From contig NC_134082.1 of assembly GCF_000715075.1 (NCBI RefSeq), positions 144,324,948 through 144,388,947 on the forward strand: a stretch of DNA of 64,000 nt. The letters are read 5' to 3'. Below the pieces are notes generated by a model. It saw only the letters and a program-made list of their open reading frames with translations, did not search any database and was not told where the DNA came from. Shown here piece by piece: positions 33,218-45,135 of the stretch. Within the stretch, counting starts at the first letter, position 1, and every line of letters starts with the position of its first letter. Position numbers and translations under genes: made by a program. The DNA comes from Nicotiana tabacum. Lineage: Eukaryota; Streptophyta; Magnoliopsida; Solanales; Solanaceae.

Positions 33218-35224
33218 TAGCTCAGAAGCTGGGGCACTACTTTTGTGTTTACACTACATATCTCATATCAAGGATGGATCCTTTGAAGTACATCTTTCAG
33301 AAGCCCATGCCCACTAGCAAGCTAGCCAAATGGAAAATCCTATTGAGCGAATTTGACATTATCTACGTGACTTAGAAGGCAATCAAGGGACAGGCACTAG
33401 CAGATCACCTTGCTGAAAATCCCGTGGACGGAGAATATGAACCCCTAAAAACGTATTTTCCTGACGAAGAAGTATCATTCATAGGAGAAGATATTGCAGA
33501 ATCCTTTCATGGTTGGAGAATGTTCTTCGATGGAGCAGCAAATTTCGAAGGAGTTGGTATAGGAGCAGTCCTAGTATCGGAAATTGGTCAGCATTATCCG
33601 GTGTCTGCCAAACTCAGGTTCCCGTGCACCAACAATATGGCCGAGTACGAAGCCTGCATCTTAGGGCTCAAGATGGCCATTGACATGAACATTCAAGAAT
33701 TGCTAGTGATTGGAGATTCAGACCTGCTTATACATCAGGTCAGAGAAGAATGGGAGACCAAGAACTCCAAGATACTTCCGTATCTGCATCATGTACAGGA
33801 GTTGTGAAAGAGGATCATGAAGACAGAATTCCAACATGTTCCCATAATCCAAAATGATTTTGTCGATGCATTGGCTACCCTATCATCCATGATACAACAT
33901 CCAGACAAGAACTTCATTGATCCCATTCTAGTAATGATCCATGATCAGCCAGCTTACTATGCCCATGTTGAAGAAGAAGCAGATGGAAAACCTTGGTTTC
34001 ATGATATCAAGGAATATTTGGCAAAAGGCAAATACCCATAACTTGCAAATCATACTCAGAAATGCACCCTTCGGAGGTTGTCTAACAATTTCTTCCACAG
34101 CAGAGGAATCTTGTATAAGAGAACTCCTGATTTGGGATTGCTAAGCTATGTGGACGCAAGGGAAGCATCGAGGCTACTAAAGGAAATTCACGCCGAGACA
34201 TGTGGTCTATATATGAATGGCTTTGTCTTAGCAAAGAAGATACTTCGAGTTGGTTACTTTTGGATGACTATGGAAACAATATGCATCTAGTATGTCCGGA
34301 AATTCCACCACTGCCAGATACAAAGGTGCCTCCAAACGAGCTTAATGCAACAAGCTCACCATGGTCATTCACCGCTTGGGGAATGGATGTTATTGGATCA
34401 ATCGAGCATGCCGCCTCCAATGGGCACAGGTTTATCCTAGTAGCAATCAACTATTTCACCAAATGGGTCGAAGCAACATCTTATAGAGTAGTGACTAAGA
34501 AAGTCGTGGCAGAATTTGTCCGTGACCGCATCGTTTGTCGATTCGGGATTCCAGAATCAATCATTACCGATAATGGCTCCGACCTCAACAGTGACTTGAT
34601 GAAAGCCATGTGAAACTTTCAAGATCAGGCATAAGAATTCTACAGCCTACAAACCTTAGATGAATGGAGCCGTAGAGGCTGCCAACAAGAATATCAAGAA
34701 GATATTGAGGAAAACGATAGATAAGCATAAACAATGGCATGAGAAGTTGTCATTTGCTCTATTGGGGTATCGCACCACAGTCCGCACATCAACTGGGGCA
34801 ACCCCTTATATGCTAGTTTATGGTACAAAGCCGTCATTCCCGCCGAAGTAAAAACTCCTTCCCTAAGGATCACACAGGAAGCTGAGCTCGATGACGCAGA
34901 GTGGGTGAAAAGTCATTATGAGCAACTAGTCCTTATAGACGGGAAAAAATAAATGCAGTTTGTCATGGTCAACTTTATCAGAACAGAATGTCCAGAGCCT
35001 TCAACAAAAGAGTCAAGCAAAGATAGTTCACACTGGGGCAGCTGGTGTTAATGAAAATCTTTCCACACCATGATGAAGCCAAGGGAAAATTCTCTCCCAA
35101 ATGGCAAGGTCCGTACATAGTTCACCGGGTTCTAACAGGAGGAGCCCTCATACTAGTAGAAATGGACGGAGAAGTCTGGCCAAAGCCAATCAATTCAGTT
35201 GCGGTCAAGCGTTACTATGTGTAG
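33213..35224 (+). pseudogene. E1 pol, 3' part: RNase H domains and integrase
   Basis: Continues the E1 pol broken at 10273. RNase H 1 tail, then archaeal-type RNase H 2 with FFDGAAN, MAEYEAC and GDSDLL (33525-33730), linker, degraded integrase zinc region, core with GMDVIG, ITDNG and GAVEAANK, and a C-terminal part ending in YYV at 35224. Stops at 33373, 33805, 34039, 34288 and 34611, and frameshifts near 34300, 34620 and 34850. It would have integrated the element DNA; it cannot now. Confidence 0.92.
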
Positions 35225-35252
35225 TCTTTATGCTTTCCTATATGATGTAATT

Positions 35253-35316
35253 GAACTGCGCCTGACCTGATTCCCGTTTAAGAAGGGATACGTAGGCAGC
35301 CCTATGGGTTCGGTCA
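35253..35316 (+). other. Covarying pseudoknot motif, copy d
   Basis: A: CTGCG (35256-35260) with CGTAG (35291-35295), one G-T pair. C: TCCC (35272-35275) with GGGA (35285-35288). B: TGACC (35263-35267) with GGTCA (35312-35316). Just after E1 pol, as copy b is after E2 pol. Confidence 0.7.
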
Positions 35317-35363
35317 CAATTCAATAAAATTTCCGTTTTCCCCCACAATTGGAAACTGGGGCA

Positions 35364-35481
35364 GAATTTTGAGGAGGACCCTCAAAATTCCGAAGTTGAT
35401 TTCAGCCAACCATCGCAAGCAACAATCAAAAACATCACCCATTAAACTGGGGCAGAACTTTGAGGAGGACCCTCAAAATTC
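35364..35481 (+). other. Duplicated 11-bp hairpin after E1 pol
   Basis: GAATTTTGAGG (35364-35374) is exactly complementary to CCTCAAAATTC (35380-35390), loop AGGAC. A second copy at 35455-35481 has one mismatch. Both follow CTGGGGCAGA, a motif also seen in the E2 3' region. Confidence 0.65.
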
Positions 35482-35539
35482 CGTAGCAAGAGAGGTGGCA
35501 ATGTCCTGAACCACGTCATAGTTATTGGTTCATCTAAAA

Positions 35540-35542
35540 AAA

Positions 35543-35578
<36 letters not shown>
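35540..35578. repeat. (ATT)n microsatellite
   Basis: About 13 ATT units in the E1 3' region. Confidence 0.95.
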
Positions 35579-35580
<2 letters not shown>

Positions 35581-35599
35581 TTTTACTAAATCATGTATG

Positions 35600-35956
35600 T
35601 CTATTACTTAAATGGCCTTGTTTAGCAATGCTACCCCAATGATACATACAGTATCACCAGTTCAAAGCCGAGCAGGTCAAGTAGAGCCAACGGGGATACG
35701 AACTAACCTCCCCCTTTTACAAAACTCACGATTTTTCTTTGGATGCAGGTACTTGAATTACAAAATCATCAAATATTCTATACACTCACAAGGTAAACAC
35801 TTTTCAGGACTACAACTCTTAAAACCATTGCATTTACTCACAGTTGCTATCTGCACACAATAGTGTCCCCAGCAGGCACAATATCCCCAGTAGTCACAAT
35901 ATCACAATCTTCTATCAGCTAAGAAAGCTCTATTACCACTTGCTATCTTATTTTTT
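35600..35956 (+). other. E1 3' region, unassigned
   Basis: No coding domain or clear repeat. Contains CCCCAGCAGG/CCCCAGTAG stretches. An 83-codon frame (35612-35863) has no recognisable motif. Confidence 0.5.
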
Positions 35957-36260
35957 GCATAAGGCTACTATTCTGCCTTTCGAGACTAAGCACTGTCTCC
36001 ATCTGCATTTCTGCATTGCATAAGGCCACCATTCTGCCTTCTAAGACTAAGCTCTGTCTCCATCTGCATTTCTGCATTGCATAAGGCTACCATTCTGCCT
36101 TCCGAGACTAAGCTCTGTCTCTATCTGCATTCTTGCATTGCATAAGGATACCATTCTGCCTTCCGACACTAAGCACTGTCTCCATCTGCATTTATGCTTT
36201 ACATAAGGCTACCATTCTGCCTTCCGAGGTTAAGCTCTACCTCCATTTGTATTTGCATGG
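35957..36260 (+). repeat. 61-bp tandem array, 5 copies
   Basis: Units starting GCATAAGG at 35957, 36018, 36079, 36140 and (as ACATAAGG) 36201: exact 61-bp spacing, 80-95% similar by eye. E1's own 3' array, unrelated to that of E2. Confidence 0.92.
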
Positions 36261-36665
36261 CTGAAAGATCGCCACCTCTACATTTGCATGGTTGAAAGAT
36301 TGCCGTCTTATCTGCATTTGCAAGTCTGAAAGATCGTCGCCTTATCTACATTTGCATGGCTGAAAGATCGCCACCTTTACATTCGCATGGCTGAAAGATT
36401 GCCACCTCTACATTTGCATGGTTGAAAGATCGCCACCTCTACATTTGCCTGGCTGAAAGAGCGCCGCCTTATTTACATTTGCATGGCTGAAAGATCTCCA
36501 CCTTACTTACATTTGCATGGCTGAAAGATCGTCGTCTTACTTACATTTGCATGGCTGAAAGATCGCCACCTCTACACTTGCATGGCTGAAAGATCGCCGA
36601 CTAATGCATTTCATGGGCTGAAAGATCGCCACCTACTGCATCTCATAGACTGAAAGATCGCCAAA
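36250..36665 (+). repeat. ~37-bp tandem array, about 11 copies
   Basis: Repeating TTTGCATGGCTGAAAGATCG followed by CCACCT-type spacers, with variable unit length. It starts inside the last 61-bp unit. 36666-36957 continues with looser CATGG/CCGAGG repeats. Confidence 0.9.
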
Positions 36666-37117
36666 TTGTCCAAAGGTGTCATTGTTCGGAGGCACCATTT
36701 TCATAGCCCGAGAACACCATGCCATGGCCTGAGGACCCCTTTTAATCTTTTGCATATCACTATCCAAAGGCATCATGGTTCGAAGGAATCATTCTCATAG
36801 CCAGAGAGCATCATTTCATGGTGTGCGAATCCTTTATTATACGCTTCATGGCCTAGGAAATCATGGTCTAAGGACGTCATCCTAACCATCCGAAGACAAA
36901 CTTTCATGGTCCGACGGGAATTTGCATCATGTTTAATTTACGCACAATATACACTTGTGTTACTTATTTATAGGCGAACTGGCGAGCAACGACCATCTTG
37001 GAAGGATTAATCCCGCTCCAGTTCCCGCAGCCCCATCAGATTTCAACCATTCACCCCGTCCTAAATACTGCATCCGTGCTTGAAAGTCTCTATCGACATA
37101 CTCCGCTGATGGATCCT

Positions 37118-37160
37118 GAACTACATATGACCTGATTACTGTAAGACCAAGGATATGTAG
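37118..37160 (+). other. Pseudoknot motif, copy e (degraded)
   Basis: A kept: CTACAT (37121-37126) with ATGTAG (37155-37160). TGACC (37128-37132) is kept, but the C helix and a clean B partner are not. About 80 nt upstream of the E1 PPT. Confidence 0.5.
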
Positions 37161-37212
37161 GCTGCTCGAAAGCCATAGCACGGCCTAAGCCTCCTCGAAA
37201 AGGCCATCATAT

Positions 37213-37257
37213 CTTTACCCGACAACTCTTTCATCCTTCCCGGTTAAAGAGGGGTAG
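37213..37257 (+). promoter_or_regulatory. E1 PPT with overlapping hairpin
   Basis: PPT AAAGAGGGGTA (37246-37256) sits just before the LTR at 37259. CTTTACCCG (37213-37221) pairs with CGGTTAAAG (37241-37249) at eight of nine positions, covering the start of the PPT. Loop 19 nt. Confidence 0.65.
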
Positions 37258-37258
37258 C

Positions 37259-40200
37259 TGTTGATACCTTATTTTTCCCTATATATATTTTTTAATATGC
37301 AAAATACTTTCAAAATAACATATGTATGCATATATAAGTATGCCCAAATGTTTTATTATATTTTCCTTAATTTTTAAATCAATTTATTACCTTATTTTAT
37401 CCAGAAAAGCACAATAATTATTCCCAAAATTATCATTTTTAGTGACTCATTTATCAGACTCTCACATTTATACTAAAATATAGCTAAGATAACTTTTACA
37501 TATTTTTACAAAGTTATTTAGTATTTTCTAGGCTAAATTGCATATAATTGCAATATTAGCCTCTCTTAGATTTAATTATGTTTATGTCTATAAAAAATTA
37601 ACTCCAGTATTTTTAATTTGATACTTATGTATTATTAGTCATTTTAGTACCTTTAATTCATTTCCAAAAATTATTTTACTATTTTTTATAAAATAAACAA
37701 GGGAAAATGGCTATTTTCCGCTTATTTCAATTTTAGCCTTATTTGAACCTCCAATTTGAACCTCCAATTTGAACCCAATCTAAGACCCAATTACCCTGAC
37801 CCTAACCCCGTTCAAATCGACCCAGACCCGTTTCCCACCTACCCTCTCTAATCTTAACCGTTAATCTCCCAGATCAACGATCCCTATTTCCCTTACCATT
37901 TTTAAACCCCGAACTACCCCAAACCCTAATCATTTTTCATCTGTAGCCGCCTTTGAACTCCCCCTTCTCCCAATTCTCCCTCAAGCTCCTCTCAAACCCT
38001 AGCCGTCTCCCTCAGCTTCCACCCTAAAACCACCTAAATCATTGGCTTCCAAGGCCATTGAAGGCCTGTATCTACCTCCTTTGGCTTCCACATGCCCGAT
38101 TATCATGTTTTCAAGGCTAGGTCCTGGAAAGATTTGGTCCAGACCTTGGTCGATCCCAGTTCTTATGGCTGTCTCCGGTCATCTTTGACCTTGCTTCGGC
38201 CAGCCATGGCTATTCGAGCCTGACTCTCGACTTCTCCGGCTTAGATCGATGGTTTCCAAGCCTTTCTCACCATCTGGGTTTCTTCTGAAACCCTAACCTT
38301 CGAGGTTCCTCCGATTTCTTTTAGATTTGTTTTAGATCTATGTTTACTCTAAACTCCTAAACGTTTTCTAAAGGTTTCTTTCCAGAACTTTACCTTCGAA
38401 ACCCTTTTTATCTTTTCCAATTTAAGGTTTTGTTAAGTCATTTCAAAGCTTTCTATGATTTTAAACATGTTCTACTGTGTTTCTTTATATTGCTCTTCTA
38501 CTAGAGTGTGCATGTTAAAAGTATTAGTTTCTTTTGAGGTTTCTGAATCTATTTCGTTAAGTATTTGATCGATTTATTTGTTTTTCATCTCTAGACTCGA
38601 TTGTGTTGAAAACCCTAAAACTTTGGGGTTCATTCGAGCTCGGAGATTATTTGCTATGTGATTTATTTGTTAGTCATGCTCTGAACTCGACTGGTTTCAA
38701 AACCCTAATTTCTTTGGACCTAATCGAGTTTCTGAAGTTGCTTCATCTGTTGCTTAACTGAATTTCGAAATCTTTTGTTTCAGCCTCTGTTTCTTTATGT
38801 GATTTTGACTCCCTGCTACCATTGAAACTCAACTATAAGGTCTTTTCATTTGACACTTTTGCATGCTATTTGATACTCTCTCTTTTCTCTATTATTGAGT
38901 TAGTAAGATTGACCTATGTGACTATCATGTTTCGATAGTCCACTACTTACTGGCTTTGTAATTGCATGACGCTTCTCTGTGTCCTAAATTTAGCCTTGCA
39001 TGCCTAATACTCATGCACTCTTTTATATGCTGAATTTCCCTCTGAAATGTCCTTCAATTTTGGACCGATTTCAAACCTCCTTGTGTAATTTTGATTGCAT
39101 TCATATGTTAAGTGATTGACTCTTTCCTTGTTTCGCTTTACTGATTTCCCTGTTTCTTGGGTTGATTTGAAAACTTTCCTTAGACTTTCAAATTCTCCTA
39201 TTTCTGACTTGGTTTATTCGTTTATTCATGGGAACCCCTGTTATTCTCCCCAAATCAGTAATTTCAAATCCCTAACTCCTTGATTTACTATGTGCTAATT
39301 GTCTCCATATTCTGCAACTTTACTTTGTTTTCTTACCTTATTTGGTTAACCGAGTATTTCAAGGATTATTCCCTTAATTAAACCCCTATGTATCTACCCC
39401 TAATTGGCTACTGAACTCACACTCAAAATATTCTCTCTTGCTACTTGTACTGTGGCCTATTTTCAAGTCATGCTACCTACCTTTACTATATTCTGCTTCT
39501 CTGAACTGGTATGTTCTGATTAAGATTCCAGTATCACAACAATGAGTATACTTAATACTTTTACCTTCTTGTCTGTTTATTGCTGGTGTTCAGTTCTGTA
39601 CTTATTTTATTATAGTATAATTTCCTTCTGCCTGGTTTGAATTTATTATGAATCCTAAACCCCCACTCCAATGTGTTCGATGTTATGGTTTGTTTGAGGC
39701 ATGGCAGTACTCAATATTACTGCCCATGACTCAAGCTTGATCCCTGGGATCCTAACCTCTATATTTCTCTGCTATTGTGTGTTCTGGTAGGCTTATAGGC
39801 ATGCCAACATCTTTTATTGATGTGCATGCCCGAAGCTCACCCTTGCCTAAGCATAAGCTATTTGCAACTTCTCAACCCTCCTGAACCTCTTTTGTATGAA
39901 TGATCAACTTGTTTGTGGTTGTTTCCCTCTCCTTTATTCCCTTAGAACTCTGTTTCTTCACTTGCACTCTATCTTAGACTTAAGTTCTGCCCCCACTCTT
40001 GTGAGCCTTGCCTTGTGACCTATTGAGCTCCCTCTGAACTTGGACACTTGAGGGCTGGCCCTTCCACACCGCACTCGTCCCCATTCCGGTGACAATTTGG
40101 GTGTGAGCACTACCCGGAGTCCCATTGAGGCTCTTGGGGAACTCTGACACACTCAAATAGGAGAAAGGCTCTAGATCAATGGTCTTTGAGTTGGTCTATC

Positions 40201-41764
40201 TCATAACTCAGAGAGGAAGTCAAGAATCAGGATTTCTCTGGTTGTACTTTTCTTTATACTATTTTTTTCTGATGTAATTTTATTCATTCTGATTTATATA
40301 AGTTATAATAAACACTTGGGACTGGCTAGTGAAAAGGGTGGGATATTTATGCATGTCAAGGGTAGAAATCATGCCTATAGGCTGTTCTAATTCTGCATAT
40401 TCAACTACATATAGAAAGCATGCCTGTAGGACTGTTCTAATTCTGCATATTCAACTACATATAGAAATCATGCCCATAGGACTGTTCTAAATTCTGTATA
40501 TTCAACTGCATATAGAAATTATGTTATAAGGTTTAAAACAAAGTTTCTGCATTTAGATACCCTGTCTCTAAAACTTCCACATATAGATACCCTGTCTACA
40601 AGGTTTTCTACACTTCGACACCACGTCTATAAGAGTTTAAAATCAGCAATGCATAGAAAGCATGCCTATAGGAGCTTCTAAATGAATCTGATTCGCTTCA
40701 CTCAATGTTAGTTGTAAAATCAGTAATATTAGGTGCTATCACCTACAGAACCTGTGGCCAATTTATTTAACTTTGTACGCTCTGCATTTTTTTAATAATC
40801 TGAGTCCCTCGCTGAATAAGTATGCACATAGAATAATTCATTTCGAGTTTTACTGTCTTATCACCTTCTAAATTCAGTAGATACCATGCCTATAGGATCC
40901 TCGTCTAAACACTTAGGCAAGCCTTAGAGTAATAATTGAGAGTTGAATCCACTTTTGTTAATTATTACAACCAGCATGCAGGCCTGACTCAGACTTCTTA
41001 TCTGAGTTATGAAATAAACTAAAACTGCCCCAACAATCTCCTCCCCCTCGTCTTTAATACTTTAAAATCAGACCCAAACAGTATGTGCAAGTCATGCTAA
41101 TTATATGCTTTCTTTATTTAAGGAGGTATCTCTGAGCCTTTGTTTGTTTAAAGTTTTTCCCCAAAATGTGCAATATGTGTTTTTGTATGCCGCCTTAGAG
41201 TTTTACCTTTGAAACTCCGAATAAGCCCAACATCCTTCCCTTTAGGATTAGTAGTCCTAAATGCCTCCGGGACTGATAGGAACGGGACGGATAATAGCAT
41301 GCAATAAGTAATTTAGACCAATCCGCACTTTAAACACGTTAACGGGGTGGGAATGGTAGATATGGATATGATGACCATGAGATAATGTCACTTGTAGCCC
41401 CTCATTGAGGAGTGATTACCGGACATTGTGTGGGGTGATCCATATTTTTTATAAACCTAGGACCCCCTCCCTTTATTCTTTATTTCTTTTCTTTTAGCAT
41501 TTCAACTCCTCCTTTTAAAATCAACTTTTCTAATCGTTCTTTCAAACTTGTTTACTTTCAAACCATAATGTGAAATCCCCTCTTATTTGAGCCTTATTTG
41601 CCTATATGTTAATTGCACCTCAATTCACAATAATTGTCTGGCCGGGAACCACACTAGTGGATTCTGAAGGGTGCCTAATACCTTCCCCTTGGAATAATTT
41701 CAAGCCCTTACCCTATCTCTAGTTGCTCAAATCAAACCTTTTGGTGTCCTAATGCACCCTAATC
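37259..41764 (+). repeat. E1 3' LTR, truncated at right
   Basis: Starts TGTTGATACC after the PPT. From 39414 it matches the 5' LTR. It ends abruptly after 41764, lacking the counterpart of 2555-2659 (105 bp), where chromovirus sequence begins. No coding signal. Confidence 0.92.
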
Positions 41765-42105
41765 CTAAGGTGGAGGTCGGGGTGGTAGGGGTAGTCCTAG
41801 AGGGGGAGGTCAGGCTAGATACTATGCCCTACCTAGTTGTACTGAGGTTGTCGCCTCCTATTCTGTCATCACAGGTATTTTTTCGGTTTGTCATAGAGAT
41901 GCATCGGTTCTATTCGATCCAGGCTCTACTTATTCTTATGTGTCCTCTTATTTTGCCCCGCATTTGGGAATGTCTCGAGACTCTTTGAGTTCCCCAGTTT
42001 ATGTTTTTACTCTTGTAAGAGATTCTCTTGTTTTGGACCACATTTATCGGTCATGTTTTATTGCTTTAGTGGTTTTGAGACTATAGCCGATTTATTATTA
42101 CTCAG
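41765..42105 (+). pseudogene. E4: chromovirus gag end/protease fragment, left part
   Basis: Gly/Arg-rich gag tail (GGRGGRGSPRGGG) followed by an aspartic protease segment with FDPGSTYSYVSSYF, typical of Tekay-like chromoviruses. It is cut at 42105 by E3 and resumes at 52753. The fragment has no RT attached. Confidence 0.85.
42101..42105. other. E3 target duplication, left (CTCAG)
   Basis: Five bases before the E3 terminus; the right copy is CTCGG at 52753-52757, one base changed. Reading frame homology of E4 protease continues across. Confidence 0.85.
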
Positions 42106-44156
42106 TGTTACACCTCCTTTTTCCTACTTCCGGAAGGGATATAAGGGAGTTTTTCCAATTTAAGTGACAATCGAAATGGGATTATTTATATTAAATCAGA
42201 GTCGCCACTTGGGATAATTTATGGTGTCCTAAGTCACCGGTTGAAATTCCGAATCGAGGAAGTTTGACTCTGTTCTACAGTCCGCGAACACAGAAATCCA
42301 GGTAAGGAATTCTGTTAACCCGGGAGAAGGTGTTAGGCATTCCCGAGTTCCATGGTTCTAGCATGGTCTCTCAACTGTTATTATTGGCCTAATTATTCTG
42401 ATTTTAAACACTTTTGAACCTATGTGCATTTTAACTTTGAAACCGCTTTTACTATTTTAGGAAATCTCAAGGTTATTTAAAACACATCGTAAGCCACGCT
42501 ACATGAAATGCACCCGCGGTTCACGACACGCTTTATTTAACCTTGTTGGAAATTAGAATCGGGTCACATAAAATGCACCCTCGGATTTTAGAATTAGACG
42601 TCATGACTATGTCACGGGAACCGTACCCATAATCACGATGGTTTATTAATCGTGCCTAAAGCAAGTTAAGATATTTATTGTTGCAGTTACGAGGCACTTA
42701 TTCCATTATGGAAATTTGGTCAACTTTAGTTAAAGAAAGGGTTTTTTGGATTTGGAAATTTGGTCCGTTTATTAGAAGAACATTCCGACGAAAAATTATT
42801 CTCAAGCCCATTTCTCAATCACTCATCTTGACCAAACAGAACCCTATGAGTCAAAATAATTTTAACTACTACTAATAAGCAAGCAACGACCCACATCATC
42901 AATTAAAAACCTAAATTTTCATTTAATATACAACAACATCATATGGCTCAAATCCAGTGCAACTACTATATTTGGTTTCTTTTTAGTGTTTCTTATTTTT
43001 TAACTTTCACATCAAATCAGTTGCCATGCTCTTCTATCATGCACAAGATGGAAGATTAAGATGAAATTAATTCAAATAGCTCATTACCGATTAAAAAATT
43101 AAATGTAATAGATCAAACTTGTACAAAGGAAGATAATGTGTAAAATTATGAGTTTCAATGCAAGGAAGCAAAACACACGTCAAACACTATCAATAAAATA
43201 TTTAAAGCATGAAGTTTGCAAAAACAAATATGGTAAAATAGATAAGAAGATGGACCTTTCTGCTTGGTATTAATGAAGATAACTCAATGAAGAGTACATT
43301 GAAGCCCAAGGTGTTTGAAAAAGGGAAAATGACTTGGACTGTTGGCCGGATCTATGACTGGTTGCCACCTCAATCGAGAACCTCGCCGGAAATCACTACT
43401 CAATGGCACGAGGACGAAAGTTGCTGCTGACCTTTTTTGAAGAAGGGGAAATAGCAAGGGTTGATGCTGGAGGTGGGTGCTGCTTCGGAAATTAAGGTTT
43501 TATTTGGATGAATTTTGGCCCTTGCCGTTCTTTTGTGAAGAAGGGTGTTGCTGAGATTTTTGGGCTTTAGGGCTGCCGTTCTTAGTAAGAATTTAGGTTT
43601 TCTTTTTTTTTCCTTTTTGGCTGATTGTCATTTGTGAGAAGATAGGTCTTTCATTTTTGGTTTTTTCTTTTCTTCGATCTTTCAGAGAAGTGGCGGATGG
43701 ATCAGTAAGTTTTTTTTTGTCGGTCACTATTTAGGCATTAGGTACTATTATATAGGGGTAGGGATTAAGTTAGGGGTATGAGCCTAGTAATTATGGGCTT
43801 GGGAATTATGGGTTAGGTCCGAAAATTAGGCCTAAAAATGGGTTGCTCGAACTCAAGTTTTATTATTTTCCCGCGAACGAGGCTAAAATACTACCTTATT
43901 TATTAATTAATTTCACTTAAATAAAATGACTATTAAAATAAGACTGACCGTCAAAATATAACTATTTTTGGTATTTTTCAAGATTAAAAATGACTACAAA
44001 ACATTAATGAAACCATTTTTTGTAATTTTCGTTTCTTGTAATAAAATAAAGTTAAAGAGTAAAAATGAGTTGAAATAGCTATATTAGGCCTAAATTAAAT
44101 ATTTACGTGCTAAAATATGAAAAATCTTGGGGAGGGTCAAAAATCACATGTCTACA
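42106..44156 (-). repeat. E3 3' LTR
   Basis: 2051 bp, matching 50721-52752 at roughly 95-98% by eye, with more differences in the PBS-proximal end. In element sense it starts TGTAGACATG and ends GGTGTAACA. Includes the U5 PBS-like 11-mer. Confidence 0.93.
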
Positions 44157-44159
44157 GCT

Positions 44160-44200
44160 GCCCCTCTTTATCTGGAAACGCGAAGAATTTTAAGACAAAG
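44160..44200 (-). promoter_or_regulatory. E3 PPT with overlapping hairpin
   Basis: In element sense CTTTGTCT (44200-44193) pairs with AGATAAAG (44173-44166) over 8 bp with one G-T, and AAAGAGGGGCA follows to the LTR. Loop 19 nt, as in E1. Confidence 0.65.
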
Positions 44201-44268
44201 TATGACTAGACAGATTTTTTGACCCGACCCTTATTTAGGGAAACCGAAAGCTAAAAGAAAGGAAAATG

Positions 44269-44337
44269 TGACCGGACCCTGATATCTGAGCTGCCTACAT
44301 ATCCTTGGCTATAAAGGAATCAGGCCACGTGTAGTTC
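44269..44337 (-). other. Covarying pseudoknot motif, copy f
   Basis: Element sense: A CTACA with TGTAG; C TCCTT with AAGGA (plus-strand 44314-44318 and 44302-44306); B TGGCC with GGTCA (44323-44327 and 44269-44273), one G-T. About 100 nt upstream of the E3 PPT, as in E2. Confidence 0.65.
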
Positions 44338-44540
44338 AGAAGTAAAAACAGTGATGGAGTATACTGAGGTGGAGAGCCGGTCGAGGTGCCGTTCTGCTGA
44401 GGTTCCGGTCCGCAGTAAAAATTGACCCTATTCTCCAGGCGGGGCCCCTGATTTCAGGAAAACTAAACATTGATAATCTTAAGAAAACTAAAAAATGACT
44501 CTTTTTTTTTCAAATTCAGACTTTTTTTTTAAAGATTATT

Positions 44541-45135
44541 ATCCTAGGAGAAAATTCATCGGACTAGGTTTTCTATCTTAGGAGAAAGATTCATCAGACT
44601 AAGTCTCTTTTCTACTTCTTTTTTGGTATCCTAGGAGAAAGGTTCATCGGACTAAGATTTCGATCCTAGGAGACAATTTATCAGACTAGGTCTTTTTTTG
44701 GTATCTTAGGAGAAAGATACATCAGACTAAGATTTTTATCCTAGGAGAAAGTTCATCAGACTAGGTCTTCTATCTTAGGAGAAAAATTCATCAGACTAAG
44801 AATTTTTTTTGTATCTTAGGAGAAAGATTCATCAAACTAGGTTTTCTATCTTAGGAGAAGGGTTCATCAGACTAAGACATCTATCCTAGGAGAAAGTTCA
44901 TCAGACTAGGTTTTACCTTAGGAGGAAATTCATCAGACTAAGATTTCTATCCTAGGAGAAAGTTCATCAGACTATGTCTATTTTTGTTATCTTAGGAGAA
45001 AAATTCATCAGACTAAGATTTTGATCCTAGGAGAAGATTCATCAGACTAGGTTTTCTATCTTAGGAGAAAGATTCATCAGACTAAGATGTTGGGACGAAA
45101 ATCCATCAGACTAGGACTTTTATTCTAGGAGGAAA
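44541..45135 (-). repeat. ~35-bp tandem array, about 17 copies
   Basis: On the plus strand each unit reads CCTAGGAGAAA or CTTAGGAGAAA, then TTCATCAGA, then CTAGG or CTAAG. The two types mostly alternate. In about 12 of 16 complete units the first and last five bases are exactly complementary within that unit. Confidence 0.92.

Larger units (their letters stand above)
1..41764 (+). mobile_element. E1: decayed Tat/Ogre-type Ty3/gypsy element, split by E2
   Basis: Order seen: partial 5' LTR (1-2659), tRNA PBS, ORF1 relic, gag-protease relic, pol up to 10273, then E2, then the rest of pol (33213-35224), a repeat-rich 3' region, PPT, and 3' LTR (37259-41764). Two RNase H domains, an ORF1 before gag and an arginine-tRNA-like PBS fit the Tat lineage of Ty3/gypsy. 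All reading frames carry stops or frameshifts, so it is not autonomous. By eye the LTRs differ by several per cent, so E1 is clearly older than E2. The true left end lies outside the window. Confidence 0.9.

Noticed and set aside
44541..45135. Hammerhead ribozyme (CTGATGA and GAAA recur on the element-sense strand)
   Set aside because: CTGATGA follows the would-be cleavage triplet directly, leaving no stem I, and no closing stem III is found; the core match is likely coincidental.
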